A stretch of DNA of 64,000 nt from Aquanectria penicillioides (taxonomy: Eukaryota > Ascomycota > Sordariomycetes > Hypocreales > Nectriaceae), in NCBI GenBank assembly GCA_003415625.1, contig PYIU01000005.1, forward strand, positions 4,283,001-4,347,000, in the 5' to 3' direction. The notes under the pieces were generated by a model. That model saw only the letters and a list, made by a program, of their open reading frames with translations. It searched no databases and was not told where the DNA came from. The translations under genes and the position numbers were made by a program. Each line of letters begins with the position of its first letter. The first letter of the stretch is position 1. Below are positions 1-11,900 of this stretch, in pieces.

Positions 1-510
1 AGTCATATACATGTGTAAGAACTATAGGCCGTCGGAAATCTCTTGTATTTACTCACTAATATTACTTTCTCAGTTGTTATTTCCGCCCTCGTCATAAACA
101 TTTCTCTCTCTGTGGCCTTTGTGCCATGGGTTCGTCTCGTAGTGGCAGTATTGGTTCAGATGCCACTCAAGATTGCGTGGGAGTATCTGTACCTTGAACG
201 CATCTTCAGAGCACTCTACATAGATTTCCAGACAATCAAGCGCAGGCAAGATTTCATGTTGACTTACCAAGACAGAATGAAACACCAAAACAAAATCCTT
301 GCGAAGCAACGAGAGGAGGAAAGGAAAGAAAAAGAGAGGTCCGATAAAGAGTCAGCGATGGGACAGAACGGAGTTGTGTCCTATTCCGACAATACAATTA
401 AAGGAAATGATTGCAGCGAATCGACCTCGGCAGATGAAGGCGAGAGCACGGGCTGGTCGGCAAGCTTTAAATATCGGAAAAGGCCACAGCATCAAAGGTC
501 TCCAGTCTAG
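1..510 (+). CDS. 3' end of an unidentified membrane protein (partial)
   Basis: The gene enters from the left edge. Bases 1-14 read as an exon end. Bases 15-73 form a good intron (donor GTAAGA, branch CTAAT, acceptor TTTCTCAG), and bases 74-510 are the last exon, ending at TAG. The visible C-terminus starts with a long hydrophobic stretch (a probable membrane helix containing VINISLSVAFVPW). It continues as a charged, coiled-coil-like segment rich in Lys/Glu/Arg (KQREEERKEKERSDKE) and ends as a polar Ser/Glu-rich tail. I do not recognise the family. A helix followed by a basic/acidic cytosolic tail suggests an integral membrane protein of the plasma or internal membranes. The splice prediction fits the reading frame on both sides. 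Confidence 0.55.
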
Positions 511-1583
511 GTTATTATGAGTTTTAGACCAGTCTCCACGGAGTTTCAAGGTTGGTATCCTAATGGTAATATAATGAATACATTCTAGCTGTTCTATCGC
601 ATGCCGTCTTCTATCTTTGCCATATATATTTCCCGTGCTAGATGCTCTGAACTAGGCATGTTCTTGAAGTCTGACAATACATATCATCTCACTTCTTGGC
701 TTCGCAAAAGAACTACGATCTCAAAACCACAGGTCAAGAAACACGTAGACTCTATACTGTAGTTTGACTCCGCTCCAGTTGCGGCTTATCCAAATCTCCT
801 ACTCTATGTACGAATCCGATTAACTAAATGTGCGACCGGAAAATGAAGCTCGGAAGATATTTGATGGTCTTCTCAAAATAATCTCGACACATCGGGAGCT
901 GGATTTCCGTCGTGGTCGCTAATTGGGTAAGATCAAGATGTGATCAACCCTGCAGCACATGGATGAAATGTGATATAGAGGCTGCTAAACTCTAACTGCC
1001 GAATCACAACACTGTCGATGCGAACTGAAGTTGTGGCTGCATATATATTCACGCATCCTGATTTCTATTGGCAGCTATCTCTACTCTAACCCTAAAACAG
1101 CTAAACCATAGGAATCATGACGTAACATTTGGTACACCCAAAGAGGGGAAATCGATTTCAAAAATAGATTATTCACTATAGATATCAGTCGTTTATCGCA
1201 GATCGTTGGAGAATCCAGGAATTGCCTCGCAAGGCCTCCTCTTGGTTGCCTCTACCGTCTAATCGAGGCGGCTATACCATAATTTAGTCGTGTATGGTTG
1301 GTCAGCGCGATCTGTAGTGTCTCCACGACAACATTGCCAAGGCAGCGAGAGTTGAGCATATACTGACCGATTGAAAATGCCTACACGCCATTTTATGCAA
1401 GTTAGCTGACATAATAATGTCTGCGGCCTGTTTTTTTTAACAAGGATTCTCGAGGAAGCTCGCCTCGCATGATTGCTAGACAAGGAGGGGTAACCCAGGT
1501 GCAAGTCTCCGCTTCTCACACACCGTTTCTTCTTCTAAACCGAATATCAACGAATCCTATCCTTTTTTACCAACCTCGAAGCC
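511..1583. other. intergenic, no gene seen
   Basis: There is no credible coding exon on either strand. The last few hundred bases are the upstream region of the O-methyltransferase. A TATATATA-like run near 1041-1050 is too far from the start codon to be called a TATA box with confidence. Confidence 0.5.
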
Positions 1584-3069
1584 ATGGCCTCTGCATCCGT
1601 TGAGCGAATGACGGCCCTGGCCCAAGAAATTTCAGAGAAAACGAAGGTGATCACGGATTTTCTGACAGCCAAAGGTCTTGACGCTGCTTCGTTTGATGTG
1701 AATGGACTAGCCGAATTTCCCATCAAGCCCGAGGAAACAGAGCCATACAAGGCCCGCTTAGACCTCATCGCTCTAACGAAGGAGCTTCATGATATCACTC
1801 TTGGTCCAAAGGAAAACCTGAGATATTTAGCATGGGATGTAAGTTGGATTATCCTATCCTCTTTGTCTGCCTCTTGGTAGGTCGCATTGCAGCCCCAACT
1901 TGGCAGCAACGAAACTCATGAAATCAGCCAAAATTAACGTCTTTTTACTACAGGGTGTCAACAATCTTTCCCTTCAAGCAATCTGGGACTTCAAAGTTGC
2001 TCAGGCTGTACCTTTCGATGGCACGATCTCGTACAAGGACTTGACAGCCAAGGTCGTTGAACTTAACAACGGGCTCAATATTTCTATGCTCGATCTCCGT
2101 CGCCTCATACGCCATGCGATGACAAATCGAGTCTTTGTTGAGCCTAAAAAAGGATTCGTTGCCCACACTCGATCGTCACGATTAATTGCCGAAGATGTGC
2201 CCATGAACAATTGGGTTGGTTTCATGTGCAGCGATTTGGGCCTGCCGATCGCTAATGTCGTCAACGCTATGAAGAAGTGGCCATCCAGCGAGGAACCGTT
2301 TGAAACCAGTGTCAATATTTCCTACAATGAGGATCTCCCGTGGTTCGACTTCATCCAGAAGGAGAAGGAATTTGCCAAAAGGTACAACCTCGCCATGCAG
2401 GCGCACGGTGTTGGAGAGGGATACTCAATGCAAAGGGTGGTCGAGGGATATCCGTGGGATCGTCTGCCTGAAGGCGGTACAGTTGTGGATGTAAGCTAAC
2501 TGCACACCTCGAACGATTTATCCCTGCATATTTTGTGCTAACAACTGTCCCTACAGATGGGTGGTAACCAGGGTTACATTTCTTTTGCCGTTGCCGAGGC
2601 ATTTCCCACATTGAAGTTCATCGTCCAAGACACTCCCGGAATGCGTACTCCTGAGACCCTCGGGAAAGTTCCCGAAGCCCTACAGTCTCGAGTTGAACTC
2701 ACAACGCACGATTTCTTCACGCCACAGACCGTACATGCCGACGCTTACTTCTTCCGTATGATTTTCCACGGCTTCTCAGACAAGTACTGCATCCAAATTC
2801 TGAAAGCGCTGGTGCCGGCGCTGCGACCAGGAGCCAAGGTTATCCTCAATGATGGCGGCTTGTCGGAGCCTGGAACGGCTGGGTACATGGAAGAAAAGGC
2901 AATGAGAACTCTTGACATGTTTATGCAGGTCACGGTAAATGCACGTGAAAGAGAGCCAGATGACTGGAGGGAGCTGTTTCAGCAAGCCGATCAAAGATAC
3001 AAGATCATTGATATTTGGAAACCAGAGAAGTCGCGTATGTGGTTCGTAGAGGCTGAATGGACTCCGTAA
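1584..3069 (+). CDS. O-methyltransferase, AflP/OmtA type (Methyltransf_2)
   Basis: SAM-dependent O-methyltransferase of the fungal secondary-metabolism type. It has three exons: 1584-1838, 1954-2490 and 2557-3069. Introns have GTAAGT/GTAAGC donors and ACTACAG/CCTACAG acceptors, all in phase 0. The product is about 434 aa, close to the 400-430 aa usual for sterigmatocystin/aflatoxin O-methyltransferases. The N-terminal half is the winged-helix dimerisation region. The SAM loop straddles intron 2 (VVD, then MGGNQGYIS). The catalytic-base region is FRMIFHGFSDKYC with the expected His, followed by LRPGAKVILND. The start ATG sits in a good context (GCCATGGCC). No polyketide synthase or NRPS lies in the window, so the substrate is unknown and the gene may act alone or be a stray from a cluster. 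Confidence 0.88.
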
Positions 3070-4815
3070 TTGATGTCTTTTAAATGGTTTCTTCAAATTA
3101 AGCGCTTAGTACTTGCCCCTGGTTCAGTAGTCAGGACAAATATTTGAGTTACTTGAAAGTAGCTAGTATTTTCTTGAAACTTTTTATTCATTCCCTGGAA
3201 CGCAACGCATATAGTCTAAACCTTCCACTTTGCTCTCTTGAGATAAACCTCGCAGGTGCTGTTTTGAGTAGTTACTAGTGTTTGGTATAGGGTGGGACTC
3301 TCCTGACACGACAATACACTAGTTCAACTGGCGCTAGATCTCTACAAGTAGACGATAAGATGAGGAGATCACACGTATAGGGTCTGAAAACTCCCATCTC
3401 ATTCAAGTACAGCTTGTTTCTTTCCTCATGATATGCTATTTCCTTATTCTCGGTTTTCGTCTGGGGTTGAGACATTTGGCGATCTGGCCTGTCCATGGCC
3501 TCCAGCGACTAGCGCCTCATCGAAGTTCATCCGATAAAAACTTTGTACTAACTCTATGTTAGCAAGAGACAGACAATGACGACGAGCTCGCAGAATTAAT
3601 GTCTAGGAAATACAGATCGGGATTCGGGAAGAGACGCAGATGCTTTGCGGAAGATGGAATGGAAAATTAGAGGAGAATACGGGGTTTGGAGGGTGTGTAC
3701 CAGGATTATTTGTGCGGGGAGAGGGGTCGATATTGCATCAGCTGGGTAGAATGAGCAACAGCGATGCCAGCAGAAGCTGAAAACATTCTCTCGACGAATG
3801 ATTTCATAACCTAGGGAAACAAGTTTTATGAAAGTGTTCTTGAATATCATGGTGAGATGTTGGCAGAATTAATAAAGGATTGGAAGCCCAAAGATGGGTA
3901 ATAGCGAATTGGGTTCATAGTTGAGGACTAAAATCTATCGTCAATCAGCCGTACAACGTTTCTTTGCCAAATATGTATTATCTCTTGTTCACGTTGCTTT
4001 CAGCAGTACCTGTTTTGGCGTTAAATGGCGAGGCTGTTAAACTCACTATTTCGGGTGGGGCTGGTCAATATCGACTCAAGTGACGCTGCAATTATGCTAG
4101 TCTCACAAGAATAGTAGTCTGGATAAACATGGCAGGATTAAGTATACTCTACCCTCAATACGGGTGTTGATGCACAAGGATCTATATCTCTCCAGTTGTT
4201 TATTTCTCGGGGGCGCAGCCATGTGTTGCTTTAATACCCTAGACCGTTACGTGTGTATTATTTAGCAGTGTGATTGGGGTTATGCTTGGGTCCCTGGATA
4301 ATCCAGGGCACTCTCAATGGGAATGTTTTTAGCGGATGCTTAACATCACTCAATGCTATTGAAAAATATCACTAGCAGCTGGGAAGAGGTGTCAGCAACT
4401 GGTCCAAAGAATCCTTTGCCGGTGAAACTGGGGGACCTAGTTGATGGACGTCTCAGTTTAGTCAGAACATTGGTGGGATGAACTAGTCCGCTTGCCAAAA
4501 TCGATCGACGTTTATAAATTGAAGGGTGATCTTTTTCTAGCGTTGGGGGCTCACATGAGAGGTTAGGTTAGACATGGCGAAAGAAAAATATCTCAATGGT
4601 ACGATTGAGGGAAAAAAAAAAGAGGGGCAGGGCCATGGGTTACGGGAAGCTGTATGGCATCAATTCAGGTCAAGGATGATTCATGTTCTAAATGCGGGAT
4701 TTGAGTCATAAACAACCCCACACATAGTTACTGCCTGCAACCTACATAAAGCGATACGATCCGCGGCACAAGAACGAACACTATCCTATCTCTTCAACCA
4801 ACAATTCTTTTCAAG
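3070..4815. other. intergenic, no gene seen
   Basis: About 1.7 kb of AT-moderate sequence has only short, unrelated open frames. The right end is the GNAT promoter; CTACATAAAG at about 4742-4751 lies roughly 70 bp before the ATG and is a possible TATA-like element. Confidence 0.5.
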
Positions 4816-5489
4816 ATGGCAACCCCCAGTGTGCTTCGACTGGAGACAGTTATTTTAGATGATATCCCTGCCATCACTGAACTTTGGTATGCGGCATTCG
4901 CAAGCCCTGATATGCGGCGCTTATGGCCCGACACTACAGGTGTGCGCAAGTGGTGGGACGATGCCAATCGCAACGATTTGATCAACAAACCGTACCAATA
5001 TTATATTAAAATTGTTGATCCCGAATCCACAGATGCTCAAGGTAAGGCCCGGATTGTCGCCTATGCGAAATGGGATACGGTCATGCCCGAGGAGCGAGGA
5101 AGCCGGTATCCGCCCTGGCATGATGAGATGCCTAGTCAAGTATGCGATGCCTTTTTCAGAACATTGGAAGCTGGAAGAAAAAGGGTTATGCGTGATCAGA
5201 AGCACTACTGTTAGCTGCCGTTGCCTGTGGCGTCTTAGATGCCCTTTCTGGCTAACCACTACCAGATTTGGATTCCCTTGCGACACATCCCGAATACGAA
5301 CGACGAGGGTTAGGCTCTAAGCTCGTCAAATGGGGCTGTGATTTAGCCGATAAGAAAGGTGTCGCGGTGTACGTAGATGCTAGTAAAGCTGGGGCTTCGC
5401 TATACCAGAAATTTGGGTTTATTGATAAGAGTGAGCCTGAGTCAGGTGACATTGCTCCGATGGTTCGAGAATCGCCTCCTAGATCTTAG
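4816..5489 (+). CDS. GNAT-family N-acetyltransferase
   Basis: Two exons, 4816-5209 and 5266-5489, with an intron at 5210-5265 (GTTAGC donor, CTAACC branch, ACCAG acceptor). Splicing restores the family block HYYLDSLATHPEYERRGLG across the junction, which supports this model over the unspliced frame that stops at 5214. The product is about 205 aa. Visible GNAT hallmarks are the acetyl-CoA loop RRGLGSKLVKWG, the conserved ADKKGVAVYVDAS strand and the YQKFGF motif of the last helix. Fungal members of this type acetylate small amines or metabolites in the cytosol; the substrate cannot be read from sequence. The gene is intact and stands alone. Confidence 0.85.
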
Positions 5490-6214
5490 CTTTTTGGTAC
5501 AGCTTCTAGGCTTGAAAAGGGCCAAGGTTAGGGACATGGCTATCCATTCTAAAGGATGGGCTTTGGTGTATCTGCTTTTATTGTGGACCAATGATGATGC
5601 CCATCCACGCTAAACAAACAGTATTGCTCACGAATGGTTCCTTCAGAAGCACTCCATAGATTATGAGAGGCCACATAGCAAAACTGTCTAATATCGATTT
5701 AAGAGAATGATCAATAGTCACAACAACGCATGGAACCTAATCAAGCCCTACTATGATGCTAGTGATGCTGACTATTGGTGAGTCGGCAGGCGTATCAAGC
5801 CCCTGTTAAAATTTGCAAGGTTCGCTTCTGATGACGCTCAGGCTGGAAAATTCGTCACTGTGAAGTATGAGACGACCTATCGTAAGAAGTGTTTTCACCT
5901 CCTTGAGAGTGGCAAGCTCCCCTCGATACTGCCAACCAATAGCGTTGACTACTTAGCTAGCTAGTTGCCTTGCATGGCGAAGCCAGATGGGGAGGTGGCG
6001 GTGCTACGGCAGAAGGCGGTCGAGACTGGCAGAATCAAATCTGCACCGCCACCAACACGTGAAGATCGTGGCGGGCACTCGATTGTGATGGCTTGATAGT
6101 TCCAACAGGGGTGGGCAGGGCTGGGTTGAAGTATACACTCGATAGTTCCCCCGCTTCAGGATCCATCTCTCGACTGCCTCCCTTCAATGACGCTGGATCG
6201 AAGCCAACGACACA
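5490..6214. other. intergenic, no gene seen
   Basis: About 0.7 kb without a supportable exon on either strand. It separates two genes on the same strand. Confidence 0.5.
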
Positions 6215-7391
6215 ATGACAACACTTGTTCACCGGACTTCTGTGTCCCTAGCCCCCCTGAGCTTGGCATTACAGTCAAGCACCGAGCTCGATCGAGTCAT
6301 CCGGGGTTTCCAACCTCAACCCTCACGCATTCGCAAACTAACCGATGCAGTCAAGGGTTTGCGTGAAGGGCTTGAGTCGCTCAATCAACCAGCGGCTGCT
6401 GCCCGCGTAGACCTGTCCGGCCTCGATATTCCCATGCGGCATTGTGGCAAACTTTGCATGGCATTGGCGGAATGCTTGAGGCAAAGCGACCGAGGATCCC
6501 ATCGAAACTGGCGTTTGGTGGAATGCATGGGCAAGCATATCGATGACCTCCGGAAAATACTGGCTGGATATCGAGCGGTGGTTCATGCTGTTCTTGCTGT
6601 TGCAAGCCTGTAGGTCTTCATCTCCGCATGCAAGTATGAGCAATCCTAATGCATTTCTGAAAAGTAGCCGCCCAAACTCTTCCATTGCCGCTGAAATGCT
6701 TGAAGAGTGTAAACGCCTTGTCAAAAATGCCATTACTGACTTGGAAGCAATTCTTCAAAGTACTGATGAGGATCTTGATGACTTAGAGGAGCACGATATG
6801 CCAACATCTGATGAAGATGCAACTGAATTACAGCTCTTGCGAGAGGAATCCGAGAGCATGCAAAAATGCATCGAACTCCTGAAGAGCCTTCAACCGACAG
6901 CATGCCCCGGCGAGTCTATGGGATCTTTTCACTGGCAGAGTAATGTCAACACTTTTGAAAATGATGGCATGGGAGATGCAACTCAATACGCGATTTCGAC
7001 GAATGGGAAAACGACAGTCCATGCCAGGAACAAAGCCCGTGGACAGAAAACGAGGCAGATGGCTGGGGATATGAGTGAGAAAGTAGCTATCTCATTGTCA
7101 CGAGACATGACAGGAACTTCCGTCAAAACGGCTGGGGACAACACATCAACTTTGCATAGCGATTCATCAGTCCATATTGATGTGCCATCAGCTAATGATG
7201 ATGCCGTGGAAAGAGAGGTCATAATAAAAAATCGATACAGGCAGGGTTACAAGCGCTACAAGGTATTACCTGACCCCACCTTGGGCATTGGTTTCGTTTC
7301 TTCACGTTCTGCAAGGAGTGTGGTAGGACGTTGGCGAAGGCCGAAGGTTGCAAGGCCACGTTCAGCTCGCGGCCGACATCCGGTTTTATAA
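6215..7391 (+). CDS. STAND-type fungal N-terminal-domain protein, short form
   Basis: Two exons, 6215-6609 and 6665-7391. The 55-nt intron (GTAGGT donor, acceptor GAAAAG) joins the two open frames in phase and gives about 373 aa. The first ~190 residues resemble the helical domain found at the N-terminus of fungal STAND/NLR-like proteins and of proteins often labelled azaphilone cluster protein L. They include the RIRKLTDAVKGLREGLESLN segment, a Cys-containing block (RHCGKLCMALAECL), GKHIDDLRKILAGY, and an acidic coiled coil (DLEAILQSTDEDLDDLEE). No NACHT or repeat domain follows. The tail is polar and then basic (SARSVVGRWRRPKVARPRSA). It is probably a stand-alone signalling or decoy domain. 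The function is unproven. Confidence 0.7.
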
Positions 7392-7589
7392 CTTTCTTTA
7401 GTTCAAGTTGGACTTCTGCTATCGGGAACGAACTTTGTTGGTAATTTCTGAGATACGCTTTTAGTCTTATTTGCAGTCATCAATATAGCAATAATACTTC
7501 CCTTGTATTTGCCTAAATGACGAACGGACCAGGACGTTAGTTTATGGCATAAGTTGGGTCATCTTGCTGAGTATTTCGAGGGTTAATAA

Positions 7590-8139
7590 TCATACTTGAA
7601 AGTAATAGACGTAGTGCTTAATGACATCATTGCATGGCGCGTGGCAGATGGCTACTTCGCAACAACAGACCAATTCCTGGACCCGGATGACCCAGTGGCT
7701 GGCCCAGCTTTGCTTAGCCTCAGTCTGTCCTGGAGGGTGTCTCGACAGCTCGTTGTAGATCATTATCCAAATCTCATCAGAGTTTTCCGCGACATGGGGA
7801 AGCAGGGACTTGAGGGGGGACTCTGCGCGATGTGATCTACGAACAGATGTACTCATCGTTACTGCCTTTGCTGATGTCCATTTCCTCATCAAACCGTCGG
7901 CTATCAAACCCCTAAACACAGAAGGTGTTCATTTATACAGTCAGCCAGATATTTTGGGAAACTTCCCTTCGGATCCTAGCCGAGGCATCTTCTCCTCTTT
8001 CCACAATGTTGCGTTCCGCTACGTGAGATATTACGAACCTCGCACAATGGCGTCAAATCCGGCCTTGTTCGAAGCCGAACTAAAAGAGACGATGGTACTT
8101 ATGCTATTCATAAAACCCCTCGGGCGGTTCTACGCCTGA
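7590..8139 (+). pseudogene. possible 2EXR/F-box-like remnant (low confidence)
   Basis: Two open frames in different phases (7596-7835 and 7810-8139) together read like a decayed fungal protein. The first holds SLSWRVSRQLVVDHYPNLIRV, resembling the 'few residues, then conserved Arg' block of 2EXR-type proteins. The second continues with RTDVLIVTAFADVHFLI and a Phe/Tyr-rich segment. There is no plausible start codon, and a frameshift is needed between 7800 and 7835. The family assignment is a guess from general pattern. It lies next to the repeat tract, which fits decay. Confidence 0.25.
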
Positions 8140-8250
8140 CTCGACCCTCGCTACTGGTCCGAGATCGAGCCAGATAGGGCCACCATTGTAAATGTCAATG
8201 ACCTAAACCCCAGGTGACGGGCTAGACCTAAGTATGGCTCTCAAGAGTAC

Positions 8251-8516
8251 TGAGTTGGTGGTCTAGGGTAATGTGGATCAACCTGTCATCAAGGAAGATA
8301 AAAGGGACCATAGAGACATAGGAAATGAATAGGCAGTTTTCTGCAATCAACTCTTATTTTTGAAATTCTAAATTCCTTGAATTTGGACTCTATTCAAGTC
8401 CCGGTGCAGCCCCTGTGACATTCCTTTATTTATGACTTTCCGCTTTATATTCCTTTCTTCTTTCCTCAAGGGTCACTCTAGAGCTTCTGATCAGATGCTC
8501 TAACACTCTCCCAAGT
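8251..8516. repeat. direct repeat, copy A
   Basis: About 266 bp starting TGAGTTGG and ending CCCAAGT. It matches copy B (9764-10038) along its whole length in the same orientation, with scattered substitutions and small indels. Shared blocks include GGTCTAGGGTAATGTGGATC, GAAGATAAAAGGGACC and TTTTTGAAATTCTAAATTCC. The spacing (about 1.5 kb) and size are those of LTRs of a small or decayed retroelement, but the ends are not cleanly TG...CA. Confidence 0.75.
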
Positions 8517-9763
8517 ATGACCGCATTCCGTACGGCCTCTGGGCGGAATTGTTTGCATTTCGTGAAATTGATGATTTCGTGCCTTACATGAATGCCATTT
8601 GCGATGAAACCCCCAACTACTGGCTTCCGAGGCCAAAAGTTCTCCAAGGCGCGCAGCTGCTTTGATTCAGTAAAGACCGTAAGACCCTTGTTAATTTTAT
8701 TACAACCACAGAAAGCCAGATTTAGAACCAAGACGCCTGAACAATAAGATTACGCAAGGCTCGATCGTCTGGTGGTGCCACTTACGCCATCCGATCACAT
8801 ACGAAGTGAGGATACGTTCTATGTTATGCTTTTGCAATAGCCATATCGATGGGAATTCGCCCACGGGGTAAGTGACGTAGAAGCCTCCGGCTCGAACGGG
8901 TATTTCACTAAACCTATGGTCTTCAGGGATGAATGTACTCATACCCAACCTATTATATTACTAGGGGTAGTACAAGCCCCCGTTTCAAACTTGCTTTTCA
9001 TTGAGGGGATTGGTGAACGTCTTTGCCGTAAAAAACAAGCTCGTCGCCTCCAAAAGCTCTTCAACAAAAATTACACTTATGAAATTGAATTTATATTAGC
9101 ATACTATCAAGTCAGGCGGAGGATCCATCTTCACCCGACCCTTTATTTCCTTACACGCTTTGGAGTGGCTTGCTTTCGGCTTAGTGATTTGCCAATTCAC
9201 CCTGTCACACATCCTTTCGGTTTGTGCCACTTCTGTTGCTTCGAGGCACGGCAACATCATCGGCAGCAATTTCTCACCAATCAAGTTGATGTTGAAGTGA
9301 GAGATATTTATGTGGCAAGAAGTCTTCAGAGTTCGGACAAGCTTGCGCGGAACTCTCGCGTTAATAAAAGGTAATGTGTACGTTATTTTAAGGTCTTAAG
9401 TTCTATTGCTAGTGTACATGCCCAAGTGGGATACATATCAACAGGAGGCTGGTATCTCGGCTTCATTTGGACGGACTAATGTTTGCCCGAGCCCCGGCTT
9501 CTAACACGCGTGACCCTCCAAAGGTATTTTCTTCGATGCCGGTCTTTTGTCGAATCCCTTCTTCTATCCTTTTCATTCCTTGCAGCCTGGAATGATGTGA
9601 GTTTATTGCCTAGAGACTTGGCGGACAACCTACCAGAGAGCAAGGCATGTGCTGGTCGTGGCGCTTGGAAATTGATTTGAGGGTGGCACAATTTTATTCC
9701 GTCTATCACACTTTTGATCCGAGTCCTAGTCAGGTATACTAACTAACAAGCCTATTAGACCAG
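8517..9763. other. segment between the two direct repeats
   Basis: About 1.25 kb with no recognisable gag, protease, reverse transcriptase or transposase. A 152-aa open frame at 8916-9374 shows no domain I know. If the flanking repeats are LTRs, this is a non-autonomous or eroded interior. Confidence 0.4.
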
Positions 9764-10038
9764 TGAGTTGGGGTCTAGGGTAATGTGGATCAATCTATCA
9801 TCAGGTTGGTCAGGAAGATAAAAGGGACCTCAGAGACATAGGAAATGAACAGGCAGTTTTCTCCAACCAATTTTTATTTTTGAAATTCTAAATTCCTTGC
9901 ATTTGGACTCTATTGAAGTCCCAGTGCAGCCCCTTATGATATTACTTTATTTATGACTTTCTGCCCTATTTTCTTTCTTTCTTTTCTTTGAGGGACACTC
10001 TAAAGCATTCGATCAGATGCTTTAACACTCTTCCAAGT
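9764..10038. repeat. direct repeat, copy B
   Basis: Second copy of the 8251-8516 repeat, same orientation, about 275 bp. Differences from copy A include an added GGTT-GGTC stretch near 9805 and a longer pyrimidine tract near 9970-9989. Many of the differences are transitions. Confidence 0.75.
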
Positions 10039-10163
10039 TGTTCGCAGCTGCTTGGGAAGGCTGTTCGGTCTTCGACCGAACCTGCTTACCCTATACCCTT
10101 TTGGGTGGGGTGTGTGTTTTGGCCAGTGTCCCCATCCACCAACACACCAGCTATGTTTACTTT
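10039..10163. repeat. LTR-like tail with perfect hairpin
   Basis: Directly after copy B. It has a perfect 8-bp stem, GTTCGGTC-TTC-GACCGAAC (10063-10081), followed by a second small inverted repeat (ACCCTTTTGGGT) and an ending near TTTACTTTCTAAACA. The overall look recalls fungal copia-type LTR ends, which often close with TTCTAACA. The assignment rests on recall only and would need a repeat-library search. Confidence 0.35.
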
Positions 10164-11380
10164 CTAAACAAATAAATCTCTCCTAATGACATTTGTCAAG
10201 TCCTGCGAACTGTTTAACCTCTGCGAATCCTGCTCCAGCAAGCCCAAAACCCGGTCCCAGTAAGCCGTTGAGCGCCAACTTATATGGGGGCTAATGAAGA
10301 CATTTGGTGCGGTCCAAAGTGAGTGATCTTTGGGAAGAGGTTCTGGATCTGTCACATCTAACGCTGCCCCTCGAATCAGATCAGTCTCTAAGCCGTAATC
10401 AAAGCATTCTTGTCTATAACTTGGCCCCGCGAGATATTGATATAAACGCTCTCTTCTTCGCCAAAATTTTGAACTGTTCGTGGCCGAGCAATCATTTGGT
10501 GTGGTCGTCCAGAGGAAGGCCAAGAACTAAAATATCAAGGTCTTGGCTGAGAAAGCCATTGAGATCCTCAGTTGTAGTTCCATGGAACCATCTTTCGGGA
10601 ATGACACCATCAGGGTCTCCGGTACCTAGAATACAATAAATGTTGTCCTTTTGAGGCTCCTTTGTGCGTCGCTCATTTCGTGCGTAGGCATAAACTTCCA
10701 TTCCCAATGCGCGGCCGAGTTTAGCCACCTGTTGGCCCATGGCGCCATATCCTAACATTCCCCTTAAGCCAACTTTAGCCACGCCTCGTATGTTTCATGC
10801 TGGGCATGGATATCTCACATGCGATGGTTGATTGAATCTTGAACATCAGTTGCAGCAGAGTGGGCTTCCCATAATCCCGTTTTTTGGTTTTCGGCATACC
10901 TGAGAAAATGATGCTGGCTTGCCAGCCATGTCCCAATGACCCATTCCGCCATTTGAGGTCAGCATGACAGTTCGCCTTAGTAATTGACAGATTGACATCA
11001 GATAGAGGGCAGGGCTCTGAGACAATACGATTGACAGCCACTCGCTGAGTAAAATACAACATCTGAGCTTTGAAAACCTTCATTCTCCGTCCATTTTTAT
11101 GCCCTGCGGTGGCTAACTGCATATACCGTACACTTCGCATGCGCGGAGACGCGGCTGGCAGAAAAGAGCAATAAATTGTGACCGCATCCCACACATCGTC
11201 AGGCAGATCGTCTGCGCTTGTGATCCCCCCTCCATGCTTACTACAGTTCATCCAGCACACATTCAGGCCGGGAAACTGACTTGCCACACTCGAAATCCAA
11301 TTTTGATTTGGTGGAGTCGGCAAGAGGATAAGCAGTTTGTCTTGGCTCAAGCGGCTGGGTTGTTGCAATGTGTCCGTCAT
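10164..11380 (-). pseudogene. D-2-hydroxyacid dehydrogenase pseudogene
   Basis: Decayed NAD-dependent D-isomer-specific 2-hydroxyacid dehydrogenase. It starts at a possible ATG (11380) and hops between all three minus frames. Recognisable pieces in order are: an N-terminal Rossmann-like part; the block SEWVIGTWLASQHHF in a second frame near 10940; the NAD-binding loop GMLGYGAMGQQVAKLGRALG near 10740; and GAALDVTDPEPLPKDHSLW with ISPHISWRS near the C-terminus. At least three frame changes and several stops interrupt it, and the active-site Arg/Glu/His region lies across a break. Family length (about 350-370 aa) fits the span, so the gene is nearly full length but dead. Confidence 0.88.
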
Positions 11381-11900
11381 GATGATGAAGGACGTATTTG
11401 AATCCACAGCTTTCCAATGTCAATACTTCAAAGCGCAGCGTTGGCAATTTATACTCGACCTCAACACTGCTTATCCACAGGGTCCATCTCGAGCTGCTGC
11501 GATTCAATGACTCTCCATATTCGATAGCCGTGTAGTAGCTGATAGGCGAGGTATCAACCAATGAGCACAGGCGACAAGTGCGGAGAACACCAAGTCGTGG
11601 CGGGCCTGCATCTGTATGTTATGTTGACTCATCATGTAATCTGTCAGTAGAGACGCGGGGTCAACCTTCATATCAATAAGCGCTTCCAACTGATGCTCTG
11701 AGATTCACTGTGGCTTAACTAAGGTAGATTGCACCTACGGGATCCGCCCTCGTCACCAGGGCCGTTCCAAAGATGCGGTAGAGTATACGCCTGATGCGGT
11801 GTAAACCTGAATGTTTAGAATGGACCAGTAATTCTTAAATATATACCAGTCAAGTCCATGTAAAATATGTTATTTTAGATGAGCATGTACTCATTTTGAA
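11381..11900. other. spacer between pseudogenes
   Basis: No supportable intact gene. A minus-strand open frame at 11504-11689 may be another fragment but matches nothing I recognise. Confidence 0.4.

Noticed and set aside
1584..3069. Reading the O-methyltransferase as part of a secondary-metabolite cluster
   Set aside because: No polyketide synthase, NRPS or terpene cyclase was recognised in the window; the neighbours are unrelated.
8916..9374. 152-aa open frame between the direct repeats
   Set aside because: No domain resemblance and basic, low-conservation composition; probably chance within repeat-derived DNA.
8251..10038. Calling an intact LTR retrotransposon
   Set aside because: No gag-pol reading frame, primer-binding site or target duplication could be shown; only a repeat pair is supported.
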